From: Asaia sp. W19
GTDB lineage: Bacteria > Pseudomonadota > Alphaproteobacteria > Acetobacterales > Acetobacteraceae
Reading direction: 5' to 3'
Assembly (NCBI RefSeq): GCF_003994335.1
Contig: NZ_PNQZ01000005.1
Location: 62,001-126,000 of the forward strand
Length of the DNA: 64,000 nucleotides
Shown here: positions 52,871 to 63,391 of the stretch, one piece after another
How the letters are laid out: every line of letters begins with the position of its first letter
Position numbering within the stretch: the first letter of the stretch is position 1
Notes under the pieces: generated by a model
Databases searched by the model: none
Seen by the model: the letters and a program-made list of their open reading frames with translations, nothing else
What the model was told of the DNA's origin: nothing
Position numbers and translations under genes: made by a program

Positions 52871-53062
52871 ATCGTCTTCTCCATCCTTTTCACGCGGCAG
52901 ACTGAGAGAGGGCCACAGTGTCGGCCGTCCGCAGCGATCTGAATGCCGTCTTTTCGCTGAACTGTCATCCCCGTGCAACGCATGTTTCCCGCTGCGGTGC
53001 ATTCACGTCGTTGCGCCATTCTTTCTTCCTGAAACGAGTGTGGGATGGTTGCAACAGTCGAC

Positions 53063-53082
53063 CGGCCGCTTCGATGCGGCCG
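53063..53082. terminator. GC hairpin, possible terminator
   Basis: CGGCCGC / GCGGCCG with a six-base loop, followed on the right by TTTT, between OmpA and DUF1491 genes. The T-run favours rightward transcription, which no gene here needs, so function is uncertain. Confidence 0.35.
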
Positions 53083-53134
53083 TTTTGCTGTCGGTCTTGC
53101 CCTGCCAAGGCCGTGCGGGTGCGCGCATCAAGGC

Positions 53135-53467
53135 TTAGCCCCCGCGATTGGGAAGCTGGGTTTCGATGGAGGCACGCGCATCATCGAGGGTGAATTCCAA
53201 GATCCACAGATCCGGATCATACCGTTTCTGCCGTTCCAGATAGGTTTCGAGCGCCTCATCGCTTTCCATGGCAATACGCTCCCACCCCTCGCCCAGGGCA
53301 GCTTCACGCAGCACCGCGCAGTGTCTGTTGCGGTCGGTCAGGATGATCAGGACCGCGCCCGCATCCTCATCACCCCGCTTGAGCAGCATGGCGTCGTGGC
53401 CCTGACTCTGGACCATACGCATGAGCCCTTTTGCCCAGAATCCTGCTTTCAGCCGGTTCTCGCTCAT
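53135..53467 (-). CDS. DUF1491-family protein
   Basis: A 110-residue small protein (ENRLKAGFWAKGLMRMVQSQGHDAMLLKRGDEDAGAVLIIL) matching the alphaproteobacterial DUF1491 family. Role unknown. Start overlaps the S41 peptidase stop by 4 bp. Confidence 0.82.
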   Translation of the reverse strand: MSENRLKAGFWAKGLMRMVQSQGHDAMLLKRGDEDAGAVLIILTDRNRHCAVLREAALGEGWERIAMESDEALETYLERQKRYDPDLWILEFTLDDARASIETQLPNRGG

Positions 53468-54996
53468 GGCGTGGCATCGTCCATGTCATCCGGCATGGCA
53501 GCCAGCGCCGCACGATAGCTATCAGGACGCTTCAGGATGAGCGCTGCGGTGTCGAGATCGGCATCCGTACCCAGAGCCGCAGGACAGTGTCGGCGGATAT
53601 CGAGAATGCGCGACACGCTGACCGGAAAGCGTAATTCGCGGCTGGCCCTCACGCTCTCGGCATCCAAGAGCTTGCCCTGTGCGAGTGTCTGAAGCTGCTG
53701 ATCGAGCGCCTGTGCCCCGCGCGATGTACAGATCTGGGGCGTGACGCCCAGCCCCTGAAGCGGCCAGCCCAGAGGAGCCAGAACACGGCTCCACGTCACA
53801 AAGAGCTCACCCCCATCGGGCATCTGGCCGACGGCTTGAACCAGTCCTTTGCCCAGCGTCGCACTGCCTATCACAACTGCGCGACGATGATCGGAAAGGG
53901 CGGCGGCCATGATCTCGGCCGCGCTCGCCGTGCGCCCGTCCACGAGGGCGATGATCGGCAGACCATGGGTCATGTCGCCGCCCTGCACCGCCCAGATATG
54001 GTTGGATTTCGGATCGCGCCCCTTGGTGACCACGGCAATCCCCTGATCGAGCACCAACGCGGTGGCAGTCACGGCCTGCTGAAGCACCCCGCCGCGATCG
54101 CCGCGCAGATCGATGATGAGACCTGCGAGCTTCTTGTCCTCAAGCGCCTGATCGATGTTTTGGCTCAGCTCCTCCGCCGTGTCGGAGGAAAACGAGGCGA
54201 TGCGTAGGACCGCCATATGGTCATGCATGCTGGCAAAGACGGTCTGGGGGGGCACTACCTGACGCTGAAGATGCATGATCGCGCCGTGATGGCCCGGATC
54301 GGCCAGAAGCAGTCTCACCTTGCTGCCCGGTGGGCCCGTCAGCCAGGTCTCGACCGCGGCAGGGTCCTGATTCCGTGTGGCGCGGCCGTCCACCGCCAGA
54401 AGCTTCTGGCCGATATTGGCGCCCGCCGCCCAGGCTGGGCCGTTGGCATTGATGGCCGACACGACGAGTGAGGACCCATCGCGGGTGAGTGAGATGCCCA
54501 CCCCGGCCAGATCGCCCGTACGATTGGCGCGGTCATCCCCGGCTGGAGCCGGCGCAACGTAGCGCGAATACGGGTCGAGATGATTGAATAACTCGTCGAA
54601 GAAACTCTGCACCAGCGCATCACGCCCCGCCATACGCAGCGTGGACGAAGCGTGCCATGCGGAATCCATCACGGAAACGATGGCTTTGACCCAGCTTGCC
54701 ATGTCGTCATCGGCAGGCTCGCGCAACTCGGCGATCGTCTTCTGGCCCATGGTCAGCCGCAGCATGGCTGGCTGTTTGGGATCATGTGGCGGTTCGGCCA
54801 TGGTGAGTGAGGGATCGATCGCGGTCAGCCCGTCCAGCCCCCACAGGCTGTAGGTCTTGCTCGAATGCGCATCGAGGGTGCGCGGGCTCAGAAACCGGAA
54901 GGCGCTCGAGAGAACGGAGTTGAGGATGCCGGTATCGAGTGAAGCCGTTTCATCGGCACGGGCCGTGCCCAGACCGAGGGCCGCCGTCAGCAGCAC
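53464..54996 (-). CDS. S41 tail-specific (C-terminal processing) protease
   Basis: Periplasmic serine protease of the CtpA/Prc type, 510 residues. PDZ domain (GVGISLTRDGSSLVVSAINANGPAWAAGANIGQKLL), LIIDLRGDRGG, catalytic Ser in RTASAAE and Lys in TLGKGLVQ. Signal sequence is short from GTG 54996 (MLLTAALGLGTARA); a non-ATG start further upstream (LALKHVPFLSG...) is open to an in-frame stop at about 55080. No ATG is available. Confidence 0.87.
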   Translation of the reverse strand: MLLTAALGLGTARADETASLDTGILNSVLSSAFRFLSPRTLDAHSSKTYSLWGLDGLTAIDPSLTMAEPPHDPKQPAMLRLTMGQKTIAELREPADDDMASWVKAIVSVMDSAWHASSTLRMAGRDALVQSFFDELFNHLDPYSRYVAPAPAGDDRANRTGDLAGVGISLTRDGSSLVVSAINANGPAWAAGANIGQKLLAVDGRATRNQDPAAVETWLTGPPGSKVRLLLADPGHHGAIMHLQRQVVPPQTVFASMHDHMAVLRIASFSSDTAEELSQNIDQALEDKKLAGLIIDLRGDRGGVLQQAVTATALVLDQGIAVVTKGRDPKSNHIWAVQGGDMTHGLPIIALVDGRTASAAEIMAAALSDHRRAVVIGSATLGKGLVQAVGQMPDGGELFVTWSRVLAPLGWPLQGLGVTPQICTSRGAQALDQQLQTLAQGKLLDAESVRASRELRFPVSVSRILDIRRHCPAALGTDADLDTAALILKRPDSYRAALAAMPDDMDDATP

Positions 54997-55203
54997 CGCA
55001 GCTCCCAGTCGCCTTCCGGAGACCGCGCCAGAGAGGAGAGCGCCAGACAGGAAAGGAACGTGTTTCAGAGCCAGTGACCTTGACCATCAGGAAGATGGCT
55101 TCCCCCATCGAGTTCCGATTTAGCGACCCATCTTGGGGTGCGATAGGGAGCCTAACAGGGGGAGCGACGTTTTTGCCACGGTCTGTGACTTCAAAAACGC
55201 AAA

Positions 55204-57939
55204 TTATCCGGCGTCTTCACCATCTGTTGTTGTCGCCGTGCGCGATTTCCTTGCCGGCTTGCTGCTGTCTTCCGAGGCGGCTGATTTTTTCCTCGTCGTG
55301 GCGGCTTTTTTTGTGGCGGGTTTCTTGGCGGTTGCCGCTGTTTTGGTGGCTGTTTTCTTGGCGGCGGGCTTCTTCTCTGCCTTTGCCTCGCTGGTGCCGG
55401 CTTTGCTTGCCGCCTTGCGGGTGACCTTCCCCTTGGCCTTGAGGGGTTTACCCTTCTCGGCCAGCAGGGCGAGGGCCTCATCGAGGGTCACGTCGTCCAT
55501 CGCCTGTCCCTTGGCGAGATTCGCTACGACCTGACCATGTTGCACATAGGGGCCGAATCGTCCCTTGCGCACCATCACAGCCTCGCCATCCTTGGGATGC
55601 GACCCAAGCGTACGAATGGAGGCGAGCTTCTTGGCCAGGGAGTCGATGGCGCGGTTGAGCCCGACCGTCAGCACGTCGTCATCGGCATCCAGCGTCCCGA
55701 AGATCGAGCCCATTTTGACATAGGGACCAAAGCGCCCCAGTCCGGCTTCGATCATCTCGCCGGTCTCGGGATGCGGCCCAAGTTTGCGCGGCAGGGACAG
55801 CAGGCCGATGGCCTTGTCCAGTGTCAGCTTGTCGCCCTCCAGCCCCTTGGGAATGGTGGTGCGCTTGGGCTTGATCTTCTTGTTCTCGGGGTCGGCCTCG
55901 CCGCGCTGGATATAGAGCCCGTAGGGGCCGCGGCGCACGGTCACTTCCTCGCCCGTTTCCGGGTCCTGACCGAGGCTCTTCATTCCCTCCTTGAGCGTCT
56001 CGCCCTCAGCGCCATCTTCGGCCACGAGGCGACGGGTGAACTGGCAGGTCGGGTAGTTCGAGCAGCCGATGAAAGCCCCAAACTTGCCAAGACGCAGCCC
56101 CAGACGCCCCGTGCCGCAGGCCGTACACTGGCGCGGATCGCCGCCATCTTCGCGCGCGGGGAAGAAATGCGAACCCAGATCCTCGTCGAGCGCATCAATG
56201 ACATCCGAGATCTTGAGGTCCTTGGTCTGCGCCACGGCCGCCGAAAAGTCACGCCAGAACGCGGCCATGATATCGTGCCAGTCGGCACGACCATCGGAAA
56301 TGTCATCGAGCTGCTCTTCGAGTGTCGCCGTGAAATCGGTGTCCACGTAGCGTTCGAAGAAGGAGGTCAGGAATGCCGTCACCAGACGGCCGCGATCCTC
56401 GGGAATGAAGCGTCGCGCATCAAGGCGCACATAGTTGCGGTCTCGAAGAACGGTCAGGATCGAGGCATAGGTCGAGGGACGACCAATACCGATCTCTTCC
56501 ATGCGCTTGACAAGGCTGGCTTCGGAAAAGCGCGGCGGCGGCTGGGTGAAATGCTGATCGGCTTCGACGCCCCGGGTCGAGAGCGAATCTCCCTCGCTCA
56601 TGGCGGGCAGCACGCGGCCCTCTTCCTCATCCGACTTCGTGTCGTCGCGTCCCTCACTATAGAGCTTGAGAAAGCCGTCGAAAGCGATGATCGAGCCATT
56701 GGCACGCAAAACGGTGCGGTTGGCGGGATCAGCCAGATCGACCACGACCTGATCGAGTTCTGCGGATTGCATCTGCGAGGCGACAGCGCGCTTCCAGATC
56801 AGATCGTACAAACGCATCTGCTCGCCCGAGAGATGGCGGGCCATCGATTCGGGCGTGCGCGTGACGTCGGTGGGGCGAATGGCCTCGTGCGCTTCCTGCG
56901 CGTTCTTGGCCTTGCTGGTATAGACGCGCGGCTTTTCCGGCAGATAGGGCGCGCCGTAGCTGCCCGCAATCATATCGCGAATCGCATGCACGGCCTCTGC
57001 CGCCATGGTCACGCCATCGGTACGCATATAGGTGATCAGACCGACCGTCTCACCGCCCAGATCGACGCCTTCATAAAGCTGCTGCGCCGCCCGCATGGTC
57101 GATTGCGCGCTCATGCCGATCTTGCGCGAGGCTTCCTGCTGCAAGGTGGAGGTGGTGAAAGGGGCTGGAGGGTTACGCTTGGCCTTCTTGCGTTCGACCG
57201 ACCGTACCTTGAATGCCGATGATGCGACCAGATCGCGTGCGGCATGGGCCTTTTCAGCGTTGTCCAGGTCGAATTGGTCGAGCTTGCGCCCTTCGAGATG
57301 CGTCAGGCGCGCCGAGAAGCCGGCATTGCGCGGCGTGGCGAAGGCCCCTGTGACCGACCAATATTCGCGGCTCTTGAACACCTCGATCTCGGCTTCGCGC
57401 TCGCAGATCAGTCGCAGTGCTACAGATTGCACGCGACCCGCGCTGCGGCTGCCTGGCAGCTTGCGCCACAGAACGGGGGAGAGGGTGAACCCAACCAGAT
57501 AATCGAGGGCGCGGCGCGCCATATAGGCATCGATCAGCGGCTGATCGAGCGCACGCGGGTTCGCCATGGCCGTCTGCACGGCCGATTTCGTGATTTCATT
57601 GAAGGTGACACGCTGCACGTTCTTGCCGCGCAGCAGGTTCTTCTCTTCCAGTGCGGCGCGCACATGCCAGGAGATGGCCTCGCCTTCGCGATCCGGGTCA
57701 GTGGCGAGATAGAGCGTATCAGCGTTCTTGACCGCTTTTGCGATGGTGGCGATCTGTTTCGCCCCACGCTCATCGGTCTGCCAGTCCATGGCGAAATTCT
57801 CGTCCGGCCGCACGCTGCCGTCTTTGGGCGGCAGGTCGCGGACATGGCCGAAGGATGCCAGAACGATAAAGTTATCGCCCAGATATTTGTTGATGGTCTT
57901 CGCCTTCGCCGGGCTTTCGACCACTACGACATCAGTCAT
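55204..57939 (-). CDS. topA: DNA topoisomerase I
   Basis: Relaxes negative supercoils, 911 residues. TOPRIM VVVESPAKAKTINKYLG and DPDREGEAISWH, catalytic Tyr in LITYMRTDG, a four-Cys zinc finger (CTACG ... CSNYPTCQF), Gly-rich C-terminal repeats (GRFGPYVQHG) and a long Lys/Ala tail typical of alphaproteobacteria. Last gene of the gltX-topA run. Confidence 0.96.
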   Translation of the reverse strand: MTDVVVVESPAKAKTINKYLGDNFIVLASFGHVRDLPPKDGSVRPDENFAMDWQTDERGAKQIATIAKAVKNADTLYLATDPDREGEAISWHVRAALEEKNLLRGKNVQRVTFNEITKSAVQTAMANPRALDQPLIDAYMARRALDYLVGFTLSPVLWRKLPGSRSAGRVQSVALRLICEREAEIEVFKSREYWSVTGAFATPRNAGFSARLTHLEGRKLDQFDLDNAEKAHAARDLVASSAFKVRSVERKKAKRNPPAPFTTSTLQQEASRKIGMSAQSTMRAAQQLYEGVDLGGETVGLITYMRTDGVTMAAEAVHAIRDMIAGSYGAPYLPEKPRVYTSKAKNAQEAHEAIRPTDVTRTPESMARHLSGEQMRLYDLIWKRAVASQMQSAELDQVVVDLADPANRTVLRANGSIIAFDGFLKLYSEGRDDTKSDEEEGRVLPAMSEGDSLSTRGVEADQHFTQPPPRFSEASLVKRMEEIGIGRPSTYASILTVLRDRNYVRLDARRFIPEDRGRLVTAFLTSFFERYVDTDFTATLEEQLDDISDGRADWHDIMAAFWRDFSAAVAQTKDLKISDVIDALDEDLGSHFFPAREDGGDPRQCTACGTGRLGLRLGKFGAFIGCSNYPTCQFTRRLVAEDGAEGETLKEGMKSLGQDPETGEEVTVRRGPYGLYIQRGEADPENKKIKPKRTTIPKGLEGDKLTLDKAIGLLSLPRKLGPHPETGEMIEAGLGRFGPYVKMGSIFGTLDADDDVLTVGLNRAIDSLAKKLASIRTLGSHPKDGEAVMVRKGRFGPYVQHGQVVANLAKGQAMDDVTLDEALALLAEKGKPLKAKGKVTRKAASKAGTSEAKAEKKPAAKKTATKTAATAKKPATKKAATTRKKSAASEDSSKPARKSRTATTTDGEDAG

Positions 57940-57980
57940 CTCTACTCCAGAACCGCACCGGCCTGCTCGGACACCGCAGA

Positions 57981-59108
57981 TCAGGTTGCAAGCACAACCT
58001 GACCCCCGGGAAGGAAGGTCGCCATGCCGCCCAGTTCGAGTTCCGACAGGGCGGACAGCACCATGGAAACCGAGAACTGGCAGCGCGCCACGATATCGTC
58101 AACTGCCACAGGCGTCGGAGAGAGGAGTTGATGGATCTGCGCCAGCACCTCGCCAGGGGCAGGAGGGGACGCAAATCCCGGCGGATCAGCCTCCGCAAAG
58201 CCAGGCAGGCCAGTCCATTCCGTCATGCGTACTGCAGGCGTGGTCGTTCCAATCTGGGTCAACACATCCTGTGCGGTTTCCGTCAGAATCGCCCCCTGGC
58301 GGATCAGGTCGTTCCCGCCGCGTGACCTCGGATCGAGCGGCGATCCCGGAACGGCAAACACATCGCGCCCGTATTCGAGGGCGAGCCGTGCCGTGATCAG
58401 TGTGCCTGACCTCAGCGCGGCCTCCACCAGCACCACGCCCAGAGACAGTCCGGCAATCAGACGATTGCGGCGCGGGAAATGGCTCGATTGCGGGATCGTC
58501 CCCAGCGGGGCCTCCGTGACAATACAGCCGCGCTCCGCGACAGAACGATAGAGTCCCTCATTTTCGGGCGGGTAGAAACAATCGAGCCCGCCTGCCGCTG
58601 CTCCGACCGTCATGCCCTGATGCAGCGCCGCGCGATGAGCCACGGAATCGATGCCACGCGCAAGGCCCGAGACAATCACGCAGCCCTCATGCGCCAAGGC
58701 TCCGCTGAGCGCCTCGGCCAGCCGAAGCCCCCCGGCCGAGGCATTGCGTGCGCCCACAATGCCCACCGCACGCTGCGAAAGCCGCGCGACCTGCCCCCAG
58801 ATGCTCAGGACGGGCGGTGCGTCGGGAATGCGGGCCAGAAGCGCAGGGTAATCGGAATCGCCGAGCACGAGCATCCGGGCGCCGAATCGTTCCAGCGCTG
58901 CCTGTTCCTCGCATACGGAATCGCGTGTAGGAATGGCCACGCCGCCGCGTCGCCCCGCTTTGCGTGCCCGTTCCGGCAAAGCCTCTATAGCGGCTGTAGC
59001 CGTGCCATGCTCCTTGAGCAGTCGTCGAAAATTGACCGGTCCTATCCCGTCGGTGCGCGCCAGACGCACAAGGTCCAGACGGTCATCACCGAGGGGAGAC
59101 GCGCTCAT
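57981..59108 (-). CDS. dprA: DNA-processing protein DprA
   Basis: Single-strand DNA-binding protein that loads RecA during transformation, 375 residues. Rossmann-like core GIVGARNASAGGLRLAEALS, SGLARGIDSVAHRAAL, GGLDCFYPPEN, and a C-terminal winged helix. A natural-transformation or DNA-uptake factor: it would also be needed if gene-transfer-agent particles deliver DNA, as known for RcGTA recipients. Neighbour topA 41 bp downstream. Confidence 0.93.
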   Translation of the reverse strand: MSASPLGDDRLDLVRLARTDGIGPVNFRRLLKEHGTATAAIEALPERARKAGRRGGVAIPTRDSVCEEQAALERFGARMLVLGDSDYPALLARIPDAPPVLSIWGQVARLSQRAVGIVGARNASAGGLRLAEALSGALAHEGCVIVSGLARGIDSVAHRAALHQGMTVGAAAGGLDCFYPPENEGLYRSVAERGCIVTEAPLGTIPQSSHFPRRNRLIAGLSLGVVLVEAALRSGTLITARLALEYGRDVFAVPGSPLDPRSRGGNDLIRQGAILTETAQDVLTQIGTTTPAVRMTEWTGLPGFAEADPPGFASPPAPGEVLAQIHQLLSPTPVAVDDIVARCQFSVSMVLSALSELELGGMATFLPGGQVVLAT

Positions 59109-59114
59109 GAGCGG

Positions 59115-59765
59115 TCAGATTTCCTTCTTCGTCTGCGGGGGCGGGTCAATATTGATCCGCGATTCCCTACCCGTGAGCAGACGCCTGATATTGCTGGTAT
59201 GGCGCAGCAGGATAATCAGCGTGAGGAGCAGGGTCGCGATGGGCAGCGGACTCTGCACCGGTTGTTCGCTCAACGGGGCCATGATGAACGGCGCCACGGC
59301 AAACGCGGCCAGAGCTCCCGCCGAGGAGATGTGCGAGAGCTTGGCAACGGCCAACCAGACGAGACAGCAGGCGATACCGACCGGCCAACAGAGGGCGTAA
59401 AGCGCACCAAGCCCTGTTGCGACACCCTTGCCGCCGCGAAATCCCAGCCAGATCGGGAAGCAATGGCCGATCACGACCCCTATGGCGGCCACGGCCATAC
59501 CCGTCTGGATCCCCCCATCCAGAATCAGCCAAACCACGAGCACCGCCAGCGCACCCTTGAGTCCGTCCAGCAGCAGCGTGGCCGCAGCCAGACCCTTGCG
59601 CCCCGTGCGCAGCACATTGGTTGCGCCGATATTGCCCGAGCCGATCTTACGGATGTCGCCCGCGCCGCCCAGATGGCTGATCAATAGCCCAAACGGAATA
59701 CTACCCAGCAGATAGGCGATGCCTGCGCAAAGCAGATAAGGAGGCGTCAGAAGCGTGGCGATCAT
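59115..59765 (-). CDS. plsY: Glycerol-3-phosphate acyltransferase PlsY
   Basis: Inner-membrane enzyme starting phospholipid synthesis with acyl-phosphate, 216 residues, five or so TM helices. Signature GSGNIGATNVLRTGRKG and GFRGGKGVATGLG. Overlaps pyrC by 4 bp. Confidence 0.94.
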   Translation of the reverse strand: MIATLLTPPYLLCAGIAYLLGSIPFGLLISHLGGAGDIRKIGSGNIGATNVLRTGRKGLAAATLLLDGLKGALAVLVVWLILDGGIQTGMAVAAIGVVIGHCFPIWLGFRGGKGVATGLGALYALCWPVGIACCLVWLAVAKLSHISSAGALAAFAVAPFIMAPLSEQPVQSPLPIATLLLTLIILLRHTSNIRRLLTGRESRINIDPPPQTKKEI

Positions 59766-61054
59766 ACCGCCTCACCCCCGAACACGCGCTGGCCATTCTT
59801 CCACGTGCCCAGAACCCGTCCCTTGAGGCGACGGCCGTCAAAGGGGGTATTCTGCGCGCGCCCCGGTTGCTCGCCCGCTTCGACCACCCAATCGATATCA
59901 GGGTCGAACAGACACAGATCGGCGCTTGCGCCCTCGTTCAACGTCCCGGCCTCACTGCCCAGCAGGCGTGCCGGATCGCAGCTCATCAGCGCAATCAGTC
60001 TTGCCAGCCGCAACACCCCGTCCTGCACAAGAGACAGCCCCACGCCCAGCAATGTGGTCAGCCCAGTGCCACCTGCGCTGGCCTGCGCAAAAGGCAGGCG
60101 CTTGTCATCGGCATCCCATGGGGCATGATCGGAGGCGATGGCGTCGATCGTGCCATCGGCCAGCGCCGCACAGACGGCCAGCCTGTCCTCTTCCGCGCGT
60201 AGCGGGGGCGACAGCTTGGCATAGGTGCGAAACTCTCCGATCGCCTCTTCATTGAGGGCGAAATAGGGAGGCGCCGTATCGCAGGTGATGGCCAGACCGC
60301 GTGCCTTGGCCTGACGGATGAGTGCCAGCCCTTCCCCGGTCGAAACATGGCCGAAATGCAAGCGCGCGCCCGTCATTTCCGCCAAACGGATATCACGGGC
60401 AATCAGAATGGCCTCTGCCGCTGCCGGGATCTGGGGCAGGCCCATGCGGGTGGCCAAAGCGCCCGCAGTGGCCGCGCCCCCCTTGGCGAGAGACGGGTCC
60501 TCGGGATGTTGGACCACGAGCGCATCAATTCCCTTGGCATAGGCCAGAAGCAGTCTCATGCGCTTGGTATCGGCGATCGCATGAATGCCATCGGTAAACG
60601 CGACCGCCCCGGCCTCGCGCAGCATGCCGAGTTCGGCCATTTCCTCGCCCTTGCACCCCTTGGTGAGCGCGCCATAGGGCAGGATCGAAACCAGTCCGGT
60701 CTCTTCGCCGCGGCCACGCAGCAGACGCACGAGGGCGGGTTCGTCGATGGCGGGCTTCGAGTTCGGCAAAGCGGCGAGTGTCGTCACCCCGCCTGAGACG
60801 GCGGCGCGGGCACAGGACGCGATGGTCTCGCGGTACTCGAAACCTGGCTCCCCGATAGCCACACGCATATCCACAAGGCCCGGGCAAAGCACGGCACCTT
60901 TGCCATCGATACGCTGTGCCCCATCAGGGGCCCCTTCGGCACCGGGCTTGTCACGCCCTGCGAGACGTCCCTCCCGGACCAGAAGACGTGAGGGCGCATC
61001 ATGGCCATCGACCGGATCGATCAGCCGTACATTCTCAAAAACAAGATCGGTCAT
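59762..61054 (-). CDS. pyrC: Dihydroorotase-like PyrC lacking the HxH metal motif
   Basis: A 430-residue amidohydrolase of the dihydroorotase family between pyrB and plsY. The usual metal-binding HxH after PGLVDM is replaced: [10 protein letters not shown] has Arg64 and Ala66. Later elements remain ([35 protein letters not shown]). It therefore resembles the non-catalytic PyrC' that supports aspartate carbamoyltransferase in pseudomonads, and a second, active dihydroorotase would be expected elsewhere. Overlaps pyrB by 4 bp. Confidence 0.88.
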   Translation of the reverse strand: MTDLVFENVRLIDPVDGHDAPSRLLVREGRLAGRDKPGAEGAPDGAQRIDGKGAVLCPGLVDMRVAIGEPGFEYRETIASCARAAVSGGVTTLAALPNSKPAIDEPALVRLLRGRGEETGLVSILPYGALTKGCKGEEMAELGMLREAGAVAFTDGIHAIADTKRMRLLLAYAKGIDALVVQHPEDPSLAKGGAATAGALATRMGLPQIPAAAEAILIARDIRLAEMTGARLHFGHVSTGEGLALIRQAKARGLAITCDTAPPYFALNEEAIGEFRTYAKLSPPLRAEEDRLAVCAALADGTIDAIASDHAPWDADDKRLPFAQASAGGTGLTTLLGVGLSLVQDGVLRLARLIALMSCDPARLLGSEAGTLNEGASADLCLFDPDIDWVVEAGEQPGRAQNTPFDGRRLKGRVLGTWKNGQRVFGGEAV

Positions 61055-61992
61055 GATGCTGTCCGCATGCGTGAAAGTCGGTCGAGCACGGCCATGCGCA
61101 CGGCCACACCCATCTCGACCTGTTCCTGAATGACGCTCTGCGCCGAATCCGCCACATCGGAGGCAATCTCGACACCCCGGTTCATCGGCCCAGGATGCAT
61201 GACCAGAGCGCCGGGCTTGGCAAGGGCGAGGCGGCGGCTATCCACCCCGTAGAATCGGAAGAACTCGCGCGCGCTTGGCACCAGACCCGCCCCCATGCGC
61301 TCGCGCTGAAGGCGCAGCGTCATCACCACGTCAGCGTCGCGCAGGCCGCTTTCCATGTCATGATGAATGGATACCGAGCCTAGGGAAGCCAGCGATGCAG
61401 GGACGAGGGTAGGCGGTCCGACCAGACGCACCTTGCTGCCCATGGCGGTCAGCAGATGGATATTCGAACGTGCCACGCGACTATGCCCGACATCGCCACA
61501 GATCGCGACGGTCAGACCGTTCAGCGTGCCCAGATGGCGCTTGATGGTCAGCGCATCGAGCAGAGCCTGTGTTGGGTGCTCATGCATGCCATCGCCAGCG
61601 TTGACGACGCTGGCCTCGACCTTCTGGGCCAGCAGGGCCGGTGCGCCTGAGGCTGCATGGCGCACTACCAGCAGGTCGCAGCGCATGGCATTGAGCGTGG
61701 CTGCCGTATCGAGCAGTGTCTCGCCCTTGTTTACCGACGAGGTTGCGACCGTCATGTTGATGACATCGGCCCCCAGACGCTTGCCTGCCAGTTCAAAACT
61801 GGTGCGCGTGCGCGTGCTGTCCTCGAAGAACAGGTTGATCACCGTCCGGCCACGCAACGCATCGCGCGGAGCGGTGCGCGAACGGCTCAGCAGAGCATAA
61901 TTGGCCGCGAGATCGAGATAAGGGGTGATCTCCTCGGCGCTCATGCCCTCAAGGCCGAGCAGATGATGCCGTCGGGTGAGCGTCTCAGCCAT
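61051..61992 (-). CDS. pyrB: Aspartate carbamoyltransferase catalytic subunit
   Basis: First committed step of pyrimidine synthesis, 313 residues. Carbamoyl-phosphate loop [17 protein letters not shown] and [11 protein letters not shown]. Overlaps gltX stop by 8 bp and pyrC by 4 bp: coupled cluster. Confidence 0.95.
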   Translation of the reverse strand: MAETLTRRHHLLGLEGMSAEEITPYLDLAANYALLSRSRTAPRDALRGRTVINLFFEDSTRTRTSFELAGKRLGADVINMTVATSSVNKGETLLDTAATLNAMRCDLLVVRHAASGAPALLAQKVEASVVNAGDGMHEHPTQALLDALTIKRHLGTLNGLTVAICGDVGHSRVARSNIHLLTAMGSKVRLVGPPTLVPASLASLGSVSIHHDMESGLRDADVVMTLRLQRERMGAGLVPSAREFFRFYGVDSRRLALAKPGALVMHPGPMNRGVEIASDVADSAQSVIQEQVEMGVAVRMAVLDRLSRMRTAS

Positions 61993-63391
61993 GCGCGATC
62001 GCGGCTCCTATGCGGGCCAGAACCTCGTCCCGGCCAAGGGCTTGAAGGGTCAGGTCGATACCAGGCGACACCGTGCTGCCCGTCATGGCTGCACGCAGGG
62101 GCTGGGCCACCTGTCCCAGCTTGATCGCCTTGGCTTCCGCAAATTCACGCAGCGCCCCATCGATGGCCGAGGCTTCGAACGGCTCGACCAGAGCAAGCGC
62201 CTGCGCCACGCCACGCAGAACGTTCTTGCCTTCTTCCGAAAGCTGCTTCTCCGCCTTGGCATCATAGGTGAACGGCAGGGATCGACCGAGGAAAGCCGCG
62301 CTATCGGCAAGGTCTGTCAGCAGCTTGGCGCGCTCCTTGAGCCCCGGCATCAGGGTCAGCACCCGGGCGCGCAGGGTGTCATCCACCGTGACATCTTCAC
62401 GCGCCTTCAGGCGATCCACTACATCATCGGTCAGGCGCGCATCCTCGGCATCACGCATATACACGCCGTTCAGATGCGTCAGCTTGACGTAGTCCATACG
62501 CGAGGGCGAGCGCCCCACGCCGTCCAGGTCGAACAGGCGGATCTGCTCTTCACGGTTCAGGATCTCGGCATCGCCATGACCCCATCCCAGACGCAGCAAG
62601 TAGTTGCACAGCGCCTCGGGCAGGAACCCCTCATCGCGGAATTCCACTACCGACTGTGCGCCATGACGCTTGGAGAGCTTGGCGCCGTCCGGTCCATGGA
62701 TGAGCGGTAAATGCGCGAAATGCGGCAGATCCCAGCCCATGGCGCGATAGATCATGGCCTGACGAAAGGTGTTCGTCAGATGATCGTCGCCACGGATCAC
62801 ATGGGTGATCGCCATGTCATGATCGTCACACACCACGGCATGGAGATAGGTAGGCGTCCCGTCCGAGCGCAGGATGATCAGATCATCCATCTCGGCATTT
62901 GCCACCCGCACCTCGCCCTGAACCAGATCATTGATGACCGTCTCACCCTCGCGCGGGGCCTTCAGGCGCACGGCAAAGGGCGCCCCCTCGGGCGCTTCCG
63001 ACGGGTCACGATCGCGCCACATGCCGTTATAGCGCGGCGGCTGGCCCTTCGCGATCGCGTCCTCGCGCATCTGCTTCAGTTCGTCGGCCGTGCAATAGCA
63101 GCGATAGGCCAGACCTTTTTCCAGCAGCTCCTGTGCCACCTCCGTATGGCGGCCCTGGCGCGTGGACTGGAACACGGGTTCCTCATCCGCCGTGATGCCC
63201 ATCCAGGCCAGCCCCTCGAAAATGACATCGACCGCGCGCTGCGTGGAGCGCTCGCGATCCGTATCCTCGATCCGGAGCAGGAATTGCCCACCGTGATGAC
63301 GGGCGAAAAGGAAATTGAACAGGGCCGCACGGGCATTGCCGATATGCAGCAAGCCGGTGGGAGAAGGGGCAAAGCGTGTGCGAACGGTCAT
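61985..63391 (-). CDS. gltX: Glutamyl-tRNA synthetase
   Basis: Class I synthetase, 468 residues from ATG 63391 ([13 protein letters not shown]). HIGH motif in [25 protein letters not shown] as KMSKS. The open frame continues upstream through the 141-bp repeats to 63790, but that part is not protein-like. Discriminating between GltX1 and GltX2 is not possible here. First gene of the leftward operon. Confidence 0.95.
   Translation of the reverse strand: MTVRTRFAPSPTGLLHIGNARAALFNFLFARHHGGQFLLRIEDTDRERSTQRAVDVIFEGLAWMGITADEEPVFQSTRQGRHTEVAQELLEKGLAYRCYCTADELKQMREDAIAKGQPPRYNGMWRDRDPSEAPEGAPFAVRLKAPREGETVINDLVQGEVRVANAEMDDLIILRSDGTPTYLHAVVCDDHDMAITHVIRGDDHLTNTFRQAMIYRAMGWDLPHFAHLPLIHGPDGAKLSKRHGAQSVVEFRDEGFLPEALCNYLLRLGWGHGDAEILNREEQIRLFDLDGVGRSPSRMDYVKLTHLNGVYMRDAEDARLTDDVVDRLKAREDVTVDDTLRARVLTLMPGLKERAKLLTDLADSAAFLGRSLPFTYDAKAEKQLSEEGKNVLRGVAQALALVEPFEASAIDGALREFAEAKAIKLGQVAQPLRAAMTGSTVSPGIDLTLQALGRDEVLARIGAAIAHG

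Noticed and set aside
55537-57222. 561-codon rightward frame
   Set aside because: Antisense shadow of topA.
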